DNA of 64,000 nucleotides, taken from Heligmosomoides polygyrus polygyrus. Taxonomy: Eukaryota; Nematoda; Chromadorea; Rhabditida; Heligmosomidae. Shown here in pieces: positions 59,901 through 64,000 of this stretch. The stretch spans positions 76,914,643 through 76,978,642 of the forward strand of contig OX377202.1 of the NCBI GenBank assembly GCA_947396885.1, written 5' to 3'. The notes under the pieces are model-generated. The model was not told where the DNA came from. It saw only the letters and a program-made list of their open reading frames with translations, and did no database searches. Numbering within the stretch: the first letter of the stretch is position 1; each line of letters opens with the position of its first letter. Position numbers and translations under genes: made by a program.

Positions 59901-60987
59901 GTTGTCACGCCATGACCTTGAGCATTTCCTGACCCATACGAGTGCACGTCGACTGCTTGACTGTGAGACAGCGCAGTTGCTTGGTTCTGCTCTAGATTTT
60001 GTTTCATTCTGATGTGTTTTTTATCTTTCCGCCCCGACTAGGAATGCAGTTCCAGGCAACCATTCGGCCGTTTATCAGGACTAGAGGACATAAGGAAATC
60101 ATGGTTGTGCTTTATGTTGCACGTCTTTTATTCCTAACATGATTCTCACGAGAGCATCAGGTGGGCCCCCATCTCCGGGTTGGACTTGCACCCCGACAGC
60201 GAACTCGTCGTTCTTAAAAAGTCAATATTAGAATTTCTTTGACTTCTGATTTGAGTCCTACCTGTCGCTGGAGATTTGGTAGCAAGAAAATATCATTATA
60301 GCATCATACGATTGTTTTCTTACGGGTTACGTGATACTCCTCCATTGGCCCAGTTGGTGTAACTCTGAACGAGGACGCTGTTTTTTCGACCTCTGAACCA
60401 CATAAAAATATTCGACAAATCAACAAAATTCCAGGCTGAGACATTGGGTTCTATTTACACGCTCTCATATGGAATTCGACAATTGCTGTTGTTGTGGAGA
60501 TCGACCAGGCCATGTCCTACACTTTATGTTCCATGCTGCGTGCTTCAGAGATAATTTGCAGGTAGCACTGTCAGCAAAAAGCCAAGCTTCTGCTCGACGA
60601 TTGCAGAAAGGAAACACGAAGCTGAACGCCGGTAACAACAAAAAATCGAACAAAGCTCATCGCCGTCGTATGCTTTAGCTGAGGGGTCTCAGCATGGCTA
60701 GGTCATCATCCCCACTCTCGGTAGATCTAGCCGATCTCGCCATGATTATTCAAAGCACAGGGTAAGGAGGCTCTCCTCAAACGAAAAATTGAGCTCATGC
60801 ATCTGGAGCAGTTCTGTGAAACAGCGAGAAATCTAGCTCCTGTGAACCGCGGAGGTTTCAAAGGAAAAATGGCTTTTGTTATTGTAACTCATTCAAACAG
60901 TGAGCGTTTTCTAGGTGATACAAAAAAGACCAAAGCCTGATAAATCATATTCTAGTAAGAAATAAAACAGAAGCGTAACGGATAAGA
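56928..60987. other. No further gene recognised; CpG-rich stretches
   Basis: The bHLH 3' flank and about 4 kb beyond. The parts at 57100-57330 and 59210-59480 are CpG-rich with long shadow frames on both strands and no motif. A 69-codon frame at 60469-60678 starts MEFDNCCCCGDRPGHVLHF and has a Cys/His cluster, but it lacks any supported family match or splice context. Confidence 0.3.
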
Positions 60988-61262
60988 ATAAAGCTCGGCA
61001 TCAATCAATTTCTGTTTGGGATGTGCCACGCACCCTTCGTCTACGGGTTTTGTGGGGGGAATTCGAATGCCTATTTACTCTATTTAAGCGATGACTCCAG
61101 GTACCCGGACGATGGAAAATCAGTGTTTTATCCCTCTCAGACAGGATTGCACCTAATTCATCAAACTGGAGAAATTGAGTGCTTGATTAAGGGTCGTAGC
61201 ACGAATGAACAGGGGGTGAGACCAGCCACCTCGCTCGACTGCGCTACAATGCCAGCGTGAAA
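60988..61262 (-). mobile_element. Old SINE copy
   Basis: This minus-strand copy aligns along the whole SINE: GGGATGTGCCACGCACCCTT, CCGGACGATGGAAAATCAGT and, at the head, CTCGCTCGACTGCGCTACAA. It is strongly diverged. Confidence 0.7.
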
Positions 61263-61516
61263 ACTGTTTTCTGCCTTTTCTCTTGATACGATCACATATT
61301 TTCAAAGTAGCCAACTAATAGGTGGTTCCTCTAAAAACTTGCTCGGCGCAGAAATATTGACTCAAATGCACCAAAAGATAGCGCTAATAATCCAAATAAT
61401 TACATTAATTATAATTAGTACCATAATTTAAGAATTAGTGATAGCTATAACAGGAGCCGAAATGTGTTTGCATATAGCACTTTTATGGAAATACCCCGTT
61501 AACCGATCACGTAATA

Positions 61517-61677
61517 CAGCAGAGGAAGCGGGCAGCGACTGTCGCTTGGACCCAGAACCGAGGTGCTTGCTTCTGTTGTCACGCATGCAAATAAAGTTTT
61601 CCATCCCTTCGGGATCGGCGAATTGGTACCATACTTACATACCTTACTACTTATCTCGTTTTCTATCCTTTATCCCA
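61517..61677 (+). mobile_element. Partial SINE copy
   Basis: The plus-strand head remnant GCAGCGACTGTCGCTTGGACCC is followed by CATCCCTTCGGGATCGGCGA and ATTGGTACCATACTT, then the CTATCCTTTATCC tail. Most of the body between is deleted. Confidence 0.7.
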
Positions 61678-64000
61678 TATGGTGTTGACGTTTGTTCTTC
61701 ATCAGTCTACAGTGACAAAACGCATTAACGTCTTGAGATATTACTGAAAGGCAATCCTATCACAGAAGTCTTTAACACCTATGCTTTGCCGATTAGGTCA
61801 TGTGCTTTTACATGGTCGACAGTGTGCTAACTGTGATAGGAACGAACGTAGTAGGTTTCTGGATTGACCGTAACCCCAGAAGAATTCTATCAACTGACTG
61901 TGAGTGGAAGCGACGTCTGGGTATCAGCGAGCCTCGTAATCCATGTCAGTGGGTCTCGCGGGACTTTTTTCCCGGTCGCTGTCATATAAGATGATTTAGA
62001 CGAGCCACTTATAGTTAGTTGCCGCACCACAGGTGCAGCGCCGGAAGTGGGTGACCTCGATTCGGGGGCTCCTCGGCTTAGCCGGGCCAGCATTTCTCCC
62101 GACCGAAGGGCCAGTCGGCGGTCCGACACAAAGGCGCTAATCACTGCACTTAATTGGATGCTCAAAAAAGGCCGGACCGCTGTAAGAGGCTTCATCTGGC
62201 GTATTACCTCCTCATGAGAACATAATCGACTGTAATTGACCCGAGCGAACACTCGACACGCGCTTTGAAGCCTCCTGAGGGTGAGAAGCCGTCCCGCTGA
62301 CGGTCTCGGAGCGGGCCGCACCGCTCGGCCGAGACCGATCCAGGTGCGCGTATCTCATTTGTCTCGAACAATACGGTCGTTCACGACTAAGACAAACTAA
62401 TTGCCGCCCAATTTCGGCGCCCAACGCAATCGCAGTTGATTGCGCTGCTAACGCCCAAATAGGTGCGTTACGGCTGCGTTGCGCAACGCCGGCCATCGAA
62501 CCGATCGTAAACGCCCAGCACTACATTGACAACGGGATATCAGCGCTGATTGCGATCGGAACAGGTGGCAGCACCTCCGGGCGGTACTGCGGGCCGGGGT
62601 ACGGTCGCCGTCGTCGGTCGGTGGTTGGTCGTAACCGCGGAGCCAGCGCTCGTAAAGCGGATTCGATCAGTGCAATTAAGCGACGATTGAGATATTTTAT
62701 CGCTGCATTCGCGTTGTATTAATCGCTATGAATATAACATAAACAAGCGTCGAGAGCAGCACGGAATTCATCAGGCGCTCACAGGCGCACGGCCAAACAT
62801 CTAGAAGCCAGTGCTCGAGCAAAGTCGTGCCGTATGTACGGGCAAGGTAACATTGTCGCCAAGACTGTAATCTTAGCGATGCTAAAAGTATAACACAGCC
62901 GTAAACTTCTGAATTCTCCTCATCTTCTTCAGCTTGTTCTTGTTTTATGCAGATGTAAACTGGTCAGATTTTCTATCTGTAGTGGTTTATGTCCTTAATA
63001 TCGGGAAGGAATCGTCGTAACACGATGGAAATTTGAGTGCAACTTCGGTCGAAATTTTCTATCAATATACTAAAGTTTTCCTGGACAGAGACACTTGAAG
63101 AAGCGATACAGTCCTAGAGGAGACTCAAGGACAGCTCGGCTCAAAGTAGACAACCGTAGAACGAGGCGGCTAGAATGATCATCAAATTAAGCGCGATGCT
63201 CGGCAAAGTTTCGATATAGACACTCATTGTGCCTTAGGTCAAAAGAGGATTCCATTTTTACTATTATTTGGTAGACAAACCTTGAATGAATGATCAGACT
63301 TCTGTCGAAGAAAGACGGGATCTTACATTTCTCTTAGAAGAAAAATCGTTTAAAAATAGGAACGTTTATAGAGATTTATTTGCAATAGCGTGATGCAAAG
63401 ATTATAGACAGAAACCAATTGGAACAATTCTATAGGACCATTTTTGCAAATTAATGGTGCGCTGTCTGAGCGATTGAATTTTTGGGTGAAAGTTAGTGTG
63501 GTAATGGAAAGACATATGAAGATTGTATGAGAAAACGAAGCAAGTGTTTCAAGTTAATGTGTGCTGCCTTGACAAGTGAAGACGCTTCTTGCCGTAGCGC
63601 CAAATATGCATGTGGATGTAAATACGTCAAAAAACCATCGCCCTTCAAAGATGGTGGGATTGCTTACGATTAGACTTACGATTAGTGTCAAAGTTCAGCG
63701 CTATTTCTTCCAGGTAGGCAAGATCTTCTATGACATCTTCCGAGATCATAAAGAGGAAAGTTGACGTGTACGATGTATATTTTATTTTTGCTGCTGTAAA
63801 TTGGTAATAAAAGATGATGTACCATACCCTTTAAGCAATTCCACCGTTTGTTTAATCGGCTCAATTAGGAAAACCCTTCATACATTTAAAAGCCCTAACC
63901 GATTGAAAGATAGCATATGTTCCATTTCAACGTTGAAATAGTTAGCAAGGAATGAGGTAAGATGAAAGAGGGGAGCTTGGTTTCAGCTTAATGCAACGTC
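61678..64000. other. No gene recognised; CpG-rich block 62020-62770 with E-boxes
   Basis: The block at 62020-62770 is markedly CpG-rich, with CAGGTG E-boxes at 62030-62035 and 62562-62567 (the latter in GGTGGCAGCACC). Frames across it are open in several phases, as expected from composition. The remainder to the window end is AT-rich without recognisable features. Confidence 0.35.

Noticed and set aside
60469..60678. 69-codon frame with a CCCCGDRPGH cluster, possible zinc knuckle
   Set aside because: The Cys/His spacing does not fit CCHC or another known finger, and no flanking exon supports it.

Overview
The window looks like genomic DNA of a strongylid (clade V, hookworm-like) nematode. 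Three spliced, worm-like protein-coding genes can be assembled from splice sites and conserved protein blocks. The intergenic and intronic space is filled with decayed RTE- and CR1-type LINEs, mariner elements, foldback and MITE palindromes, a Helitron, and many copies of one tRNA-derived SINE. The species call is an inference; the gene models and repeat boundaries are read directly from the bases.

Left part (1-20 kb): a palindromic MITE (983-1463), a truncated mariner (about 2300-3182, minus), a 5'-truncated RTE LINE (4869-5950), then a complete 20-exon gene for CstF-77 (SUF-1/CSTF3, 7242-15373, plus, 743 aa), the scaffold of the pre-mRNA 3'-end cleavage factor. Its first intron carries a SINE with a 16-bp target-site duplication.

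Middle part (20-36 kb): two CR1-type LINE tails, an unassigned 329-codon ORF (23391-24380), and a nested transposon stack. In that stack a hAT-like shell (24527-27846) contains a foldback element (24975-26814) with tRNA-like promoters in both arms, and its right arm holds a full-length SINE (26197-26491). An RTE relic, a short Helitron (30106-30729) and a complete 8-exon 2,4-dienoyl-CoA reductase gene (32466-35774, minus, 311 aa, C-terminal SKM) follow.

Right part (36-64 kb): a duplicated coding-like block of unknown identity (37075-37781), a mariner with TIRs and TA duplication (39051-40131), a 4.7-kb composite inverted-repeat array (42197-46904) built from about five related units, an RTE insertion with a 19-bp target duplication (47197-48882), a 1.04-kb nearly complete palindrome flanked by TA (50867-51909), and a two-exon achaete-scute-type bHLH gene (56481-56927). 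The bHLH gene sits in a wide gene-poor, locally CpG-rich neighbourhood that may hold its regulatory DNA.

The most interesting material is mobile: a tRNA-derived SINE family with a (TCCTTTA)n tail and at least twelve copies here, and several large foldback structures. The three genes are unrelated in function and do not form an operon.
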